A stretch of 64,000 nucleotides of DNA, taken from Glacieibacterium arshaanense. Its GTDB lineage: Bacteria; Pseudomonadota; Alphaproteobacteria; Sphingomonadales; Sphingomonadaceae. The stretch spans positions 496,001-560,000 of the forward strand of contig NZ_SIHO01000002.1 of NCBI RefSeq assembly GCF_004681125.1, in the 5' to 3' direction. The notes under the pieces were generated by a model that was not told where the DNA came from, ran no database searches, and worked only from the letters and a program-made list of their open reading frames with translations. Positions 53,308 to 64,000 of this stretch are shown piece by piece (within the stretch, counting starts at the first letter, position 1; each line of letters starts with the position of its first letter). Made by a program: the position numbers and the translations under genes.

Positions 53308-54644
53308 TCAGATGACCAGCCGGAAGCGTGCGCCGCCGCCGTCCGCGACCTCGCAGGTCAGCGCGCCATCGTGGGCCAGCGCAATCTGGCGCGCCAAGCT
53401 GAGGCCGACGCCGGTGCCTTCGGCCTTGGTCGAAAAGAACGGCAGGAAGATGTCCTGGCGCTGGTCTTCGGGCACGCCGGGGCCGTTGTCGGTGACATCG
53501 ATGGCGACGCGGCCGCCTTTGAGCGCGGTCGCGGCCAGCGTCACTGCCGGCGCATCGCTATGGCCCGACGCGGCTTCGGCAGCGTTGCGCAATAGGTTGA
53601 TCAGCACCTGCGCGATGAGGTCGGGGTCGGCATCGATGGTAAGGCCATTGGGCACCTGCACCGTCAGCGGTAACGCCGGCCAGTCGCTGGCGAACAGCCG
53701 CGCCAGTTCGGCAAACATTTCGGGCAGCGCGACACGGCGGCGTCGCAGTTCGGGCGGACGAGTCAGCTGGCGGTAGGTGCGGACGAAGTGCATGACACCT
53801 TCGGCGCGGCGTGCGACGGTTTCGATCGCGGCGCGGGCGTCGGCAATGGCGGGGTCGCGGCCGGTGTCGGCGGCGGCGATCAGCTGCGCGGCGGTCGCCG
53901 ACAGGCTGGTCACCGGCGTCATCGAGTTCATGATTTCATGCGTCAGCACGCGCACCAGATCGGTCTGTGCCGCGAGTTCGGCGCGGTCGAGTTCGTGCTG
54001 GATCGGCTGCACCGCGACAATGCGCACCGGGCCGCTCGGCTGTCGCACTTCGGCCATGGACAGCAACGCCGCAGTCGGCGCACCGGCGATGACCAGCCGC
54101 GTGCTGCGCCGTTCGCCGGGGCGCAACGCCGTCACATCAGCGGCAAAGGCGACCCCGTGCGCGGCTAGGTCGGCCAGCCGCACCGTCGGTGCTCCGCCGA
54201 GCAGTCGGCGTGCGGCTTTGTTGAGCAACTGGACGCGATCATCGGCGTCGATGCGAAGCAGCGGGCTCGGGACATCGTCGATCAGCGCGGCGAGGAAGCG
54301 GTTTTCGTCCTGCGTGGCGCTGCGTTCGTCGCGCAGCTGTATGACGGCGGCGTTTAGGCTGGCGCCAAGCACGTCGTAGCCGCCGCCCTGCGGGCCAGCG
54401 TCGAAGCTTTGGCTGAAATCGCCATGGCTGACCGATTCGACGAAGCGCGCAACGATGATGTTGGTGCGGCGCAGGAAACTCCAAAGTTCGGCCAGCGCGG
54501 CGAGGGTCGCCAGACCGGCCAGCAGTGTGGTGGCGTAGAGTCCGGGGCGGGTGATCGCCCAGGCCAAGGCGCTGCCTGCCGCGAGCAGCACGGCAATGCG
54601 CAGCAGCAAGCCCACATCGAAGCGGCGGCCCAAGGCAGAGCCGG

Positions 54645-54648
<4 letters not shown>
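53308..54648 (-). CDS. membrane sensor histidine kinase (NtrB/NtrY-like)
   Basis: A 446-residue kinase with two N-terminal membrane helices (about residues 14-55), a HAMP/PAS-like region, HisKA with phospho-acceptor His237 in [16 protein letters not shown], and a HATPase with N-box [15 protein letters not shown] and GTGVGLSLA. Its ATG overlaps the regulator stop by four bases. It probably senses envelope stress and controls the MacAB-like genes across the divergent region; the signal is unknown. Confidence 0.92.
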
Positions 54649-56021
<1,373 letters not shown>

Positions 56022-56034
56022 GTGCGTTCCTCCA

Positions 56035-56073
56035 CTGTCCGGATTCGTACAGTCTCTGTCCGGAAATGAACAG
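56035..56073. promoter_or_regulatory. two tandem 18-bp palindromic sites, probable enhancer (UAS)
   Basis: CTGTCCGGATTCGTACAG (56035-56052) and CTGTCCGGAAATGAACAG (56056-56073) share the CTGT...ACAG frame and CTGTCCGGA half. Their starts are 21 bp apart, two helical turns, and they lie about 60-100 bp upstream of the sigma-54-type promoter. This fits binding of the NtrC-like protein encoded next to them. Confidence 0.75.
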
Positions 56074-56134
56074 TGGGCTGCGGCGATGCAGCGCGGTATT
56101 TCACGAAAATTGTTCAAATTCAATGCAATAGAAG

Positions 56135-56151
56135 TTGGCACGATCCCTGCA
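56135..56151 (+). promoter_or_regulatory. sigma-54 (-24/-12) promoter
   Basis: TTGGCACGATCCCTGCA: GG at -24 and GC at -12 with 10 bases between them, a close match to TGGCAC-N5-TTGC except for one base of the -12 element. It points toward the 43-residue peptide gene and the MacAB-like genes. Confidence 0.85.
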
Positions 56152-56202
56152 TTGCCTTGAGCACGGCCGCTCTCCCCACGGCCAGCTTGAAAGGATCTAA
56201 CG

Positions 56203-56334
56203 ATGCTCAACACGCTCCCCCGCACGCTGCTCAGCGCCATGCTCGCCGTCACCGCGACGCTCGTTATCGTCGCCGGTAGTGCCGCGCCGCTGCAGGCCGC
56301 CCCGCTTTCCCACACCGTCGCAGTCCCGCGGTGA
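56203..56334 (+). CDS. 43-residue secreted peptide, first gene behind the sigma-54 promoter
   Basis: [16 protein letters not shown] starts a typical signal peptide (hydrophobic residues 9-26, likely cleavage after LQA at about 31), leaving only about 12 residues ([11 protein letters not shown]). AAGGA lies seven bases before ATG 56203. No family is recognised. Its place directly behind the promoter and 67 bases before the exporter genes suggests a small exported factor or a leader; function unknown. Confidence 0.68.
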   Translation: MLNTLPRTLLSAMLAVTATLVIVAGSAAPLQAAPLSHTVAVPR

Positions 56335-56400
56335 TGGTGCTTGTCGGCGGGCGCGTCGCCCCTCAGCGTGCCCGCCGGCCATTTTGAAGCGAGAAATTGA

Positions 56401-57711
56401 ATGACCGTCGTCAGCCTCAGCCACCAAGCACCGCCCGCCAAAGCCGGCGCCGGCATGGACAAGCCGATCGAGCGCAAGCGCCTGCCGCTGCGCACGCGAC
56501 TGATTGTTGGTGCTGCTGCACTGCTGGTGCTCGGCGCCGCTGCGACGTGGATGATCGCCGGCAGTGCCGGCTCGCAGACCATCGATGCGACCAACATCAC
56601 CGTTTCGACCGTCACCCGCGGCACCTTCGATGACTTCGTGCCGCTGCGCGCCCGCGTCACGCCGCTGGTCACCGTTTATCTCGATGCCGTCGAAGGCGGG
56701 CGGATCGACCGCGTGCTCGTCGAGGACGGCGCGACGGTCACCGCGGGACAGCCGCTCGCGGTGCTGTCGAACGCGACGCTGCAGCTCGATGTCATCGCGC
56801 GCGAGGCCGATGTCAGCCAGCAGCTCAACAACATGCGCAGCCAGGAACTCGAGCTCCAGCGCTCGCGTCTCGAAAACCGTCGCAACCTCGCCGAAATCGA
56901 ATGGCAGACGCGCAAGAGCGCGCGCCAGCTTGAACGCGACACGACGCTCGCCGCCGGTGGCTGGGTGTCGGGCAAGGCGCTCAAGGACAGCCAGGACGAG
57001 GCCAAATACCTCCAGCAGCGCCGCGCCATAACCGCCGAGACGCTGGCGACCGAAGAACGGCTGCAGGCAAGCCAGATGGCGCAGCTGCGCACCTCGGCGA
57101 CGCAGCTCACCACCAACCTCGCGCTCGCGCGCGCCAGCCTCGACGCGCTGACCATCCGCGCGCCGGTGGGCGGCTCGCTCAGTGGCTTCAACCCGCAAGT
57201 CGGCCAAAGCCTCAACCGTGGCGAACGGCTGGGGCAAGTCGATAGCGCCGGCCGCAACAAGCTGGTCGCCGATATCGACGAATTCTACCTCGGACGCGTC
57301 CGCACTGGCCAGGTCGCCAAGCTCGAAACGAACGGCAAGGCCTATGCGCTGACCGTCGCCAAAATCTATCCTCAAGTGAAGGGCGGCACCTTCACCGCCG
57401 ACCTGACCTTCGACGACCCCGAACCCGCCGCCTTGCAGCGCGGTCAGACGCTGCAGCCGCGGCTGACGCTCGGTGATCCGGCGCCGGCGCTGCTTATCCC
57501 CAACGGCGCCTTCTACACCGACAGCGGCGGCAACTTCGTCTTCGTCGTCGCCAAGAACGGCAAGTCGGCTGAAAAGCGCCCCGTCCGCCTCGGCCGCCGC
57601 AATCCCGAAACCATCGAAGTCATCGGCGGGCTCGCCCCCGGCGACCGCGTCATCACCTCGGCCTACACCGGCTTTGCCGACAAGGACCGCCTCAAACTCG
57701 CCCGCGACTGA
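56401..57711 (+). CDS. periplasmic adaptor subunit of ABC exporter (HlyD/MacA-like)
   Basis: A 436-residue membrane-fusion protein: short cytosolic N-terminus, one membrane helix (about residues 34-52), a barrel-sandwich/coiled-coil region with long helices (residues about 115-215, [27 protein letters not shown] and following), and a beta-barrel C-terminus. It links the MacB-like permease to an outer-membrane channel. No TolC-like gene is in the window. Confidence 0.9.
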   Translation: MTVVSLSHQAPPAKAGAGMDKPIERKRLPLRTRLIVGAAALLVLGAAATWMIAGSAGSQTIDATNITVSTVTRGTFDDFVPLRARVTPLVTVYLDAVEGGRIDRVLVEDGATVTAGQPLAVLSNATLQLDVIAREADVSQQLNNMRSQELELQRSRLENRRNLAEIEWQTRKSARQLERDTTLAAGGWVSGKALKDSQDEAKYLQQRRAITAETLATEERLQASQMAQLRTSATQLTTNLALARASLDALTIRAPVGGSLSGFNPQVGQSLNRGERLGQVDSAGRNKLVADIDEFYLGRVRTGQVAKLETNGKAYALTVAKIYPQVKGGTFTADLTFDDPEPAALQRGQTLQPRLTLGDPAPALLIPNGAFYTDSGGNFVFVVAKNGKSAEKRPVRLGRRNPETIEVIGGLAPGDRVITSAYTGFADKDRLKLARD

Positions 57712-57723
57712 ACGGAGAACCCC

Positions 57724-58404
57724 ATGCTCAAGCTGTCATCACTGCGCAAAGCCTATCGCACCGAGTCGGTCGAAACGACCGCACTCGACAACATCGACCT
57801 GCAGATCGACGCGGGCGAATTCGTCGCCATCATGGGGCCGTCGGGCTGCGGCAAGTCGACCCTGCTCAACATCATCGGGCTGCTCGACCGGCCGACGGCG
57901 GGCGACTACAGCCTCGAAGGCCGCGAGGTCGCGCGGCTGACCGAAAACGAACTCACCGACATCCGCAAGCGCCGCATCGGTTTCATCTTCCAGAACTTCA
58001 ACCTCATCGACGAGCTGTCGGTGCGCGAGAATGTCGAACTGGCGCTGCTCTATCACGGAATCAGCGCCGCCGAGCGCAAGACCCGCGTCGACGCCGTGCT
58101 CGACAAGGTCGGCATCGCGCACCGTGCCGGCCACCGCCCGAGCCAGTTGTCGGGCGGCCAGCAGCAGCGCGTCGCCGTCGCCCGCGCCGTGGTCGCGGCA
58201 CCGCCGATGATCCTCGCCGACGAACCCACCGGCAACCTCGACACCGCGCACGGCGAGGAAGTCATGCGGATGCTGCGTGCCTTGAACGACGACGGCGCGA
58301 CGATCGTCATGGTCACGCACTCGCCGGCGCACGCCGACTATGCCAGCCGCACCGTCAACATGCTCGACGGCCGCGTGCTGATCGAAACCCGCCGCGCCGC
58401 CTGA
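57724..58404 (+). CDS. ABC exporter ATP-binding subunit (MacB/LolD type)
   Basis: A 226-residue ATPase with Walker [10 protein letters not shown] (residues 38-46), Q-loop [17 protein letters not shown], signature [14 protein letters not shown], Walker [12 protein letters not shown] and switch histidine in [11 protein letters not shown]. Twelve bases separate it from the adaptor gene. It energises the permease encoded next. Confidence 0.96.
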   Translation: MLKLSSLRKAYRTESVETTALDNIDLQIDAGEFVAIMGPSGCGKSTLLNIIGLLDRPTAGDYSLEGREVARLTENELTDIRKRRIGFIFQNFNLIDELSVRENVELALLYHGISAAERKTRVDAVLDKVGIAHRAGHRPSQLSGGQQQRVAVARAVVAAPPMILADEPTGNLDTAHGEEVMRMLRALNDDGATIVMVTHSPAHADYASRTVNMLDGRVLIETRRAA

Positions 58405-58418
58405 AGGAGCGCCCAGCC

Positions 58419-60938
58419 ATGCTGAAAAATTACATGACCGTCGCGTTTCGGTCGCTCGCCAACAACCGGGCGTTTGCGCTGATCAACATCCTCGGCCTCG
58501 CCATCGGCATGGCGGCGTGCCTGCTGCTGCTGTTGTTCGTGCGCTACGAAACGACTTACGACCAGTGGCTGCCGGGGCATGAGACCGCCTACCAGGTGCA
58601 GACCTTCCACAATGATCCCGAAAATGGCCGTACCAGCGCGCAGCAGATGTCTGCCTATGTCGTCGGGCGCACGCTCGCCAAGGATTTCCCCGAAATCGCG
58701 CAGGTTGCCTATGTCAGCATGGGCAAGCCGGTCATCCTTCAGGACGGCGCAGCGACCACTGCCGAAGTCATGATGGCCGAACGCAACTTCCTTGATATCG
58801 TCCAGCTGCCGTTGGTGCGCGGCGACCGCCGCACCGCGTTCCGCGACATGAACTCGCTGCTGCTGACGCAATCCGAAGCCGCCAAGCGCTTCGGCAGCGC
58901 CGACCCGATGGGCAAGACGCTGTCGATGGTCCGCAACGGCAAGACCGTCGACTACCGCGTCACCGGCATCCTCAAGGACATTCCGCGCAACTCGCATATC
59001 AAGATGGCATATCTGGTGCCGTTCAACCCCGATCTGATGGGCTGGCAGCCGGAATTCTACAAAGCCTATGGCTGGAACAGCGGCTACAACTATGTCCAGC
59101 TCAAGCCCGGCAAGAGCTTCGCCGACATCGAACCGCGCCTCGCCGCCTGGGAAAAGCGAAACATCGCGCCGAACAATGTCGGCGGCACGATGGTCAGCGA
59201 AGGCGATACCACCGACTGGAAGCTGGCGCCGGTGACCGCGGTCCACCTCGGCCCGGCGACGGATTCGGCGATGACGCCGACCAATGATGCCAAGAGCATC
59301 ACGACATTCGCGCTGATCGCGCTGCTCATCCTGACGATGGCGTGCATCAACTTCACCAACCTGTCGACGGCGCGTGCCGGCCACCGCGCCCGCGAAGTCG
59401 CGCTGCGCAAGGTCATGGGCGCCAGCCGCCGCCAGCTCATCATCCAGTTCCTCGGCGAATCGCTGCTCGTCGCGGGCCTCGCGATGGTGGTCGCACTCGC
59501 CATCGTCGAACTGGTGCTGCCGCGGCTGTCGGACTTCCTCGGCGCCGATCTCAACCTGCGCTACTTCGGCGATGGCGGCGTGCTGCTGCCGGTGCTCGGG
59601 CTGACGCTGCTCGTCGGGCTGGCGGCGGGTGCCTATCCGGCGCTGGTGCTGTCGGGCTTTGATCCGGCGCCGGTGCTCAAATCGAACCGCTCGGGCACTG
59701 AAACAGCCAGCGGCGGCGTCGCCCGGCTGTTCGGCGCGGGCGGCCTGCGCAGCGCGCTGGTGGTGCTGCAGTTCGCGGTGTCGATCGCGCTGACCATCTG
59801 CACTGCCGTCGTCACCGCGCAGACCTTCTACGCGCGCTCGGCCGACGCCGGTTACAGCCGCGACGGCTTGCTCCAGGTCACCGGCATCGGCCGCAAGCAG
59901 ATCCAGCCGGTCGCCGACAATATGGTCGAAGCCATCGGGCGCATCGACGGCGTCCACGGCGTCGGCCGCACCACCATCGGCGTCGCCACCGACAGCCGCA
60001 TCAACACGCTGGTGCGCGTCGACGGCAACCCGCAGCCGGTGCTGATGAGCAGCTACAATGTCGACACCGGCTTCTTCAAGGCGATGGGGCTGAAGCCGCT
60101 CGCCGGCCGCGATTTCGACCGCGCCAATCCGCACGACGACGCGCAGTTCCCCGAAGGCGACATGGCCGCGCAAGCCGCACTCGCCGGCCGAGGCATCAAC
60201 ATCCTGGTCAACGCCAGCGGTGCCAAGCAGCTCGGATTTGCCAACCCCGCCGATGCCGTCGGCAAGACCATCCGCACCGGCATGGTCGACGAAAAGTTTG
60301 GCCTGGTGCCGACCACCATCGTCGGCGTCGTCCCCGACATCCAGCTGCGCTCGTTCCGCGAGCCCGTCGAGCCGATTATGTTCGTCTATGACCGCAGCTA
60401 CATGTCCGACATGGTGGTGCGTGTCGACGCCGCCCGCGCCGGTGCTGTGCGCGACAAGGTCGAGGCGGTGTGGAAATCCTACGCCGCGCAGGTGCCGTTC
60501 GAGGCGCAGTTCGCCGATGCCATCGTCGCGCAGCAGTATGACGCCGACGAAGCACGCGCCAAGACCTTTGCGGGCTTTGCAGGCCTCGCGATCTTTGTCG
60601 CCTGCCTCGGCCTCTACGGCCTCGCCGCCTTCACCGCCGAGCGCCGCACCCGCGAAATCGGCATCCGCAAGGTGCTCGGCGCGCGCAACCGCGACATCGT
60701 CCGGCTGCTCGTCTGGCAGTTCTCGCGGCCGGTGCTGATCGCCAACCTCATCGCCTGGCCGGTGGCGTGGTGGCTGATGCGCGACTGGCTCGACGGCTTC
60801 GCACGCCGCATCGACCTCGGTCCGCAGTGGTTCGTGCTCGCCGGGCTGCTGGCGGCCGGTATCGCTGCCGCGACGATCATCGGCCACGCACTACGCGTCG
60901 CGAGCCGCAGCCCGGCACTGGCACTGAGGTACGAGTAG
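58419..60938 (+). CDS. ABC exporter permease (MacB_PCD/FtsX type, two copies)
   Basis: An 839-residue protein with two MacB-periplasmic-core plus FtsX modules. Membrane helices flank large periplasmic domains, near residues 18-40, 290-320, 345-375 and 395-420 in the first half, with a similar set after about 720. FTNLSTARAGHRAREVALRKVMGASRRQLI and RTREIGIRKVLGARNRDIVRLL are repeated FtsX coupling motifs. Such YbbP/MacB-like permeases export peptides, lipoproteins or antibiotics. Together with the adaptor, ATPase and two-component pair it forms a regulated efflux unit. Confidence 0.94.
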   Translation: MLKNYMTVAFRSLANNRAFALINILGLAIGMAACLLLLLFVRYETTYDQWLPGHETAYQVQTFHNDPENGRTSAQQMSAYVVGRTLAKDFPEIAQVAYVSMGKPVILQDGAATTAEVMMAERNFLDIVQLPLVRGDRRTAFRDMNSLLLTQSEAAKRFGSADPMGKTLSMVRNGKTVDYRVTGILKDIPRNSHIKMAYLVPFNPDLMGWQPEFYKAYGWNSGYNYVQLKPGKSFADIEPRLAAWEKRNIAPNNVGGTMVSEGDTTDWKLAPVTAVHLGPATDSAMTPTNDAKSITTFALIALLILTMACINFTNLSTARAGHRAREVALRKVMGASRRQLIIQFLGESLLVAGLAMVVALAIVELVLPRLSDFLGADLNLRYFGDGGVLLPVLGLTLLVGLAAGAYPALVLSGFDPAPVLKSNRSGTETASGGVARLFGAGGLRSALVVLQFAVSIALTICTAVVTAQTFYARSADAGYSRDGLLQVTGIGRKQIQPVADNMVEAIGRIDGVHGVGRTTIGVATDSRINTLVRVDGNPQPVLMSSYNVDTGFFKAMGLKPLAGRDFDRANPHDDAQFPEGDMAAQAALAGRGINILVNASGAKQLGFANPADAVGKTIRTGMVDEKFGLVPTTIVGVVPDIQLRSFREPVEPIMFVYDRSYMSDMVVRVDAARAGAVRDKVEAVWKSYAAQVPFEAQFADAIVAQQYDADEARAKTFAGFAGLAIFVACLGLYGLAAFTAERRTREIGIRKVLGARNRDIVRLLVWQFSRPVLIANLIAWPVAWWLMRDWLDGFARRIDLGPQWFVLAGLLAAGIAAATIIGHALRVASRSPALALRYE

Positions 60939-60940
60939 GA

Positions 60941-61020
60941 AAGGGCCTCCGGCGGGCAGGGGCTAGCCCCTGCACCCAATAATAGGGTGCAGGGCTCAGC
61001 CCTGCCCGCCGGAGGCTCTT
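60941..61020. repeat. REPIN/MITE-like element, compact (copy 9)
   Basis: Two arms almost touching: AAGGGCCTCCGGCGGGCAGG ... TGCACCCAATAATAGGGTGCA ... CTGCCCGCCGGAGGCTCTT reads as one long palindrome of 80 bp with a loop of about seven bases. It directly follows the permease stop and could end the exporter transcript. Confidence 0.92.
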
Positions 61021-61088
61021 CACGCTTTCCCACTGGACGCCGCTGCGTTTCTTGCCGAAACAGGCGCGTCCATCTGGGGAATAGAACC

Positions 61089-61886
61089 ATGTCCATTGTT
61101 GCCACCGAAAAACGCGGCGCCATCGCTATTCTGCGTCTGACGCGTCCCGAAATGATGAACGCGCTCGGGGCGCCCGGTGACGGTGCGGCGATCGAGGCGG
61201 CGTGTGCCGAACTCAATGCCGACCAGTCCATTCGCGTCATCGTGCTGACCGGCGAGGGCAAATGCTTTTCGGCGGGCGGCGACATCAAGGCGATGGCCGA
61301 ACGCAGCGGCGCGTTCGCCGGTAGCGGCGTCGATATCCGCGAAGGCTACCGGACCAACATCCACCGCGCCGCGCGCGCGCTCTACGGGTTGCAGCTGCCG
61401 GTCATCGCCGCCGTCAACGGCCCGGCGATCGGGCTGGGCTGCGATGTCGCGTGCATGGCCGATGTGCGGATAGCCTCGGACCGCGCCAAGTTCGGTGTGA
61501 CTTTTCTCAAGCTCGGGCTGGTCCCCGGCGACGGCGGCACCTGGCTGCTGCCGCGCACCATCGGCATGAGCCGCGCCGCCGAGCTGTTCTTCACCGCCGA
61601 TGTCGTCGATGCCGCGACCGCCGAACGCTACGGCCTGGTCAGCCGCGTTGTCCCGCATGACACGTTGATGGACGAAGCACTGGCCATGGCCGCCAAGATG
61701 GCCGCACTGCCGCCGCATGCGCTGCGCATGACCAAGAACATGCTGCGCCAGGGCCAGGGCATCAGCTACGACACCGCGCTTGAGCTCGCCGCCGCCAACC
61801 AGGCCGTCGCGCACCTGACCTATGACCACGAAGAAGGCGTCCGCGCGCTGATCGACAAGCGCGAACCCAAGTTCGAGGGGCGCTAA
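61089..61886 (+). CDS. enoyl-CoA hydratase/isomerase-family protein
   Basis: A 265-residue crotonase. FSAGGDIKAMAERSG and AAVNGPAIGLGCDVACMADVRIAS form the acyl-CoA and oxyanion sites, and KLGLVPGDGGTWLLPRTIG supplies one catalytic acidic position. ATG 61089 has GGGGAA upstream; the frame extends into the repeat but without family sequence. Substrate (fatty-acid or aromatic CoA) cannot be told. Confidence 0.93.
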   Translation: MSIVATEKRGAIAILRLTRPEMMNALGAPGDGAAIEAACAELNADQSIRVIVLTGEGKCFSAGGDIKAMAERSGAFAGSGVDIREGYRTNIHRAARALYGLQLPVIAAVNGPAIGLGCDVACMADVRIASDRAKFGVTFLKLGLVPGDGGTWLLPRTIGMSRAAELFFTADVVDAATAERYGLVSRVVPHDTLMDEALAMAAKMAALPPHALRMTKNMLRQGQGISYDTALELAAANQAVAHLTYDHEEGVRALIDKREPKFEGR

Positions 61887-61907
61887 TCGCGCACAATGTA
61901 AGGAAAA

Positions 61908-61982
61908 TGGCTCCCCGGGTAGGATTCGAACCTACGACCATCCGATTAACAGTCGGATGCTCTACCACTGAGCTACCGAGGA
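61908..61982 (-). tRNA. tRNA-Asn (anticodon GUU)
   Basis: A 75-nt minus-strand cloverleaf: acceptor TCCTCGG/CCGGGGA, D arm TAGCTCAGTGGTAGAGC, anticodon loop CTGTTAA (GUU), T arm with GGTTCGAATCC, discriminator G and encoded CCA. Confidence 0.96.
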
Positions 61983-62053
61983 ACGAGGCGCGGGCTATAG
62001 CAATGCGTTTGCGGGACGACAAGCGCAAAGCGGATTAAATCTGCATGAAGCTG

Positions 62054-62149
62054 AAGAGCCTCCGGCGGGCAGGGCCTCAGGCCCTGCACCCGATTGTCTG
62101 GCGCTCTTCAAATGGGTGCAGGCCTCAGGCCTGCCCGCCGGAGGCTCTT
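62054..62149. repeat. REPIN/MITE-like inverted-repeat element, short class (copy 10)
   Basis: AAGAGCCTCCGGCGGGCAGG and its complement around the interior TTGTCTGGCGCTCTTCAA, nearly the same as in copy 2; 96 bp in all. It lies just downstream of the nadK stop (minus strand). Confidence 0.92.
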
Positions 62150-62156
62150 CCCAGCC

Positions 62157-62936
62157 TCAGCTCAAAAACTGCTCGAGCGAAATCCGGTCATCGAGCGCAT
62201 ATTCGGGGTCGAACAGCAGTTCGAGCGACACCGATTTGTCGGTGGTGATGCGGACATGTGCGACATCGCGGACTTCGAGCTGGTCGGCAACCGCGCTGAC
62301 CGGGCGCTTGTCGGCTTCGAGCACGCGGAATTCGACCACCGAGGCGTCGGGGATCAACGCGCCGCGCCAGCGCCGCGGCCGGAACGGGCTGATCGGGGTG
62401 AGTGCCAGCAGGTCGCTCGACAGCGGCAGGATCGGGCCGTTGGCCGACAGGTTGTAGGCGGTCGAGCCGGCGGGCGTTGCCACCATGACGCCGTCGCACG
62501 CCAGTTCCGCCATGCGGACGCGGCCGTCGATGCTGATTTCGACCTTGGCGACCTGGCGGGTTTCGCGCAGCAGTGACACTTCGTTGATCGCCGGCGACGC
62601 AACGGTGACGCCAGCGACGGTGGTTGCCGTCATCGCCAGCGGGTGCAGCGTAAAGCCCTTGGCCTTGCGCAGCCGCCCGTGCAGGTCGATGGCGCTGAAT
62701 TCGTTCATCATGAAGCCAATGGTGCCGAGGTTCATCCCGAACACCGGGCGCGGCCGGCGCTCATGCAGCGCGGCGTGCAGCGTTTGCAGCATGAAGCCGT
62801 CGCCGCCGAGCGCTACGACGATCTCGGCATCGTCAATCGGCACCCAGTCGTACAGCGTGCGCAGTTCCTCGGCCGCGGCTTCGGCCTGCGGCGTCGGCGA
62901 TACCAGCAGCGCGAGACGGTCGGACTTATAGCTCAT
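62157..62936 (-). CDS. nadK: NAD kinase
   Basis: Phosphorylates NAD to NADP. The 259-residue protein has [16 protein letters not shown] (GGDG motif), [41 protein letters not shown] and a C-terminal beta-sheet region. Its ATG overlaps the moaA stop by four bases. Confidence 0.97.
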   Translation of the reverse strand: MSYKSDRLALLVSPTPQAEAAAEELRTLYDWVPIDDAEIVVALGGDGFMLQTLHAALHERRPRPVFGMNLGTIGFMMNEFSAIDLHGRLRKAKGFTLHPLAMTATTVAGVTVASPAINEVSLLRETRQVAKVEISIDGRVRMAELACDGVMVATPAGSTAYNLSANGPILPLSSDLLALTPISPFRPRRWRGALIPDASVVEFRVLEADKRPVSAVADQLEVRDVAHVRITTDKSVSLELLFDPEYALDDRISLEQFLS

Positions 62937-63976
62937 CCGCCGGTGACACTCATGTGGCGCTTGACCGCCGGCGCGCGCGCGGTGCGGTCGATGATGAAGT
63001 CGTGACCCTTGGGCTTGCGCGCGATGGCCTCATTGAGCGCGACGTCGAGCGCAGCATCGTCAGGGCTGGCGCGCAGCACGGCGCGCAGATCGGCGGCATC
63101 GTCCTGGCCGAGGCACATGAACAGCGTGCCGGTCGCGGTCAGTCGCACCCGGTTGCAGCTTTCGCAGAAATTGTGCGTCAGCGGCGTGATGAACCCCAGC
63201 CGCTGGCCGGTTTCGGCGACGCGCACGTAGCGCGCCGGGCCGCCGGTCGAATCGGGTAGGTCGACGAGCGTGCGCGTGCGTTCGAGTTCGGCGCGCACGG
63301 CCTTCAAGGGCAGATACTGCTCGTTGCGGTCGCCGTCGATCTCGCCGAGCGGCATCGTTTCAATCAGCACGAGGTCGTGACCCTGCGCCGCGGTCCAGTC
63401 CAGCATCGCGCCGAATTCGTCATCATTGACGCCGTTGAGCGCCACCATGTTGATCTTGACGTGCAGCCCGGCGGCCTTGGCGGCAGCGATGCCTTCGAGG
63501 ACTTGCGGTAGCCGCCCCCACCGCGTGATTTGCGCGAACCGGTCGGGGTCTAGCGTATCGAGGCTGACGTTGATCCGCCGCATCCCGGCATCGAACAGCG
63601 GCTGCGCATATTTCGCCAACTGCGAGCCGTTAGTGGTCAGCGTGATTTCTTCTAGGCCATGGCCGATATGGCGCGCCAGTTGCTGCACGAGCTCGACGAT
63701 GCCGCGCCGGACCAGCGGCTCGCCCCCGGTCAGCCGCAGCTTGGTGGTGCCGCGCCGGATGAAGGCGCTCGCCAGCCGGTCGATCTCCTCGAAGCTCAAC
63801 ACATCGGCCTTGGGCAGGAACGTCATGTTTTCGGACATGCAATAGACGCAGCGGAAGTCACAGCGGTCGGTCACCGAAATCCGCAGATAGCGGATGGCTC
63901 GGCCGTACGGATCGACGAGCGGGGCCGTCGATGGCCGCGGCGCGACCGGCGTGCGTGTTACGGTGACCGTTTCCAT
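62933..63976 (-). CDS. moaA: GTP 3',8-cyclase (molybdenum cofactor synthesis)
   Basis: A 347-residue radical-SAM enzyme. The N-terminal cluster motif is [18 protein letters not shown] follows, and the C-terminal second cluster lies in [20 protein letters not shown]. The protein ends SVTGG, the conserved C-terminal Gly-Gly. It precedes nadK in the same operon; no other moa genes are inside the window. Confidence 0.97.
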   Translation of the reverse strand: METVTVTRTPVAPRPSTAPLVDPYGRAIRYLRISVTDRCDFRCVYCMSENMTFLPKADVLSFEEIDRLASAFIRRGTTKLRLTGGEPLVRRGIVELVQQLARHIGHGLEEITLTTNGSQLAKYAQPLFDAGMRRINVSLDTLDPDRFAQITRWGRLPQVLEGIAAAKAAGLHVKINMVALNGVNDDEFGAMLDWTAAQGHDLVLIETMPLGEIDGDRNEQYLPLKAVRAELERTRTLVDLPDSTGGPARYVRVAETGQRLGFITPLTHNFCESCNRVRLTATGTLFMCLGQDDAADLRAVLRASPDDAALDVALNEAIARKPKGHDFIIDRTARAPAVKRHMSVTGG

Positions 63977-64000
63977 GGTGCCAAATTGGCCGCTGGCGCG

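Noticed and set aside
56022-56672. N-terminal extension of the NtrC-like regulator by 217 codons
   Set aside because: It would cover the enhancer sites, the sigma-54 promoter and the 43-residue peptide gene. The receiver domain starts normally at GTG 56021 with a good ribosome-binding site.
58338-60887. 849-codon open frame opposite the ABC permease gene
   Set aside because: The permease frame has clear FtsX motifs and operon context. The antisense protein shows no family features.

Overview
The window is GC-rich chromosomal DNA from an alphaproteobacterium, most likely a member of the Sphingomonadales. The signs are a ccoNOQP-GHIS cbb3-oxidase cluster, the cmk-rpsA-ihfB run, a TIGR02300/FYDLN acidic protein gene, codons ending mostly in G or C, and many GTG or TTG starts. 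No phage, plasmid or CRISPR locus is visible. I assigned names by reading motifs, not by database search, so species and exact paralogue identity remain inferences.

Layout. 1-7.6 kb: cbb3 oxidase structural and maturation genes (ccoN is cut by the window edge). 7.7-17.5 kb: housekeeping and metabolic singletons (ung, a TetR regulator facing a PF10118 protein, an iron-sulfur photolyase, a dienelactone hydrolase-like protein, a DUF885 peptidase, a secreted amidohydrolase, an MFS_2 transporter). 17.9-21.1 kb: a 945-residue CHAT (caspase-like) protein preceded by a 73-residue Gly/Arg/Asp repeat peptide. 21.2-24.4 kb: tRNA-Leu, ihfB, rpsA, cmk. 24.5-25.7 kb: a VOC protein, bfr and bfd behind a Fur-box-like site. 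25.8-30.5 kb: wecB, a short accessory stretch (99-residue membrane protein, CPBP protease, remnant of an aroA 3' end), aroA, FYDLN protein, tRNA-Ala. 30.7-45.6 kb: an exopolysaccharide cluster with a chain-length regulator, MBOAT plus SGNH-like pair, flippase, polymerase, several glycosyltransferases, FkbM methyltransferases, acetyltransferase and UDP-xylose synthase. 45.7-49.4 kb: SOUL protein, alcohol dehydrogenase, argG, NTF2-like protein. 49.4-53.2 kb: a six-gene run, yggT to gtrA. 53.3-60.9 kb: an NtrBC-like two-component pair facing a sigma-54-type promoter, a 43-residue secreted peptide and a MacAB-like exporter. 61-64 kb: enoyl-CoA hydratase, tRNA-Asn, nadK, moaA.

A dispersed family of inverted-repeat elements punctuates the window, nearly always just after stop codons. 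The arms read roughly AAGAGCCTCCGGCGGGCAGG ... and its complement. Two size classes can be seen (about 131 bp and about 95 bp), each with a related interior, which looks like a REPIN/MITE-type family.

The most unusual loci are the CHAT protein with its repeat peptide and intervening hairpin; the sigma-54 promoter with two 18-bp palindromic sites 21 bp apart ahead of the secreted peptide and exporter genes; and the rearranged wecB-aroA interval.
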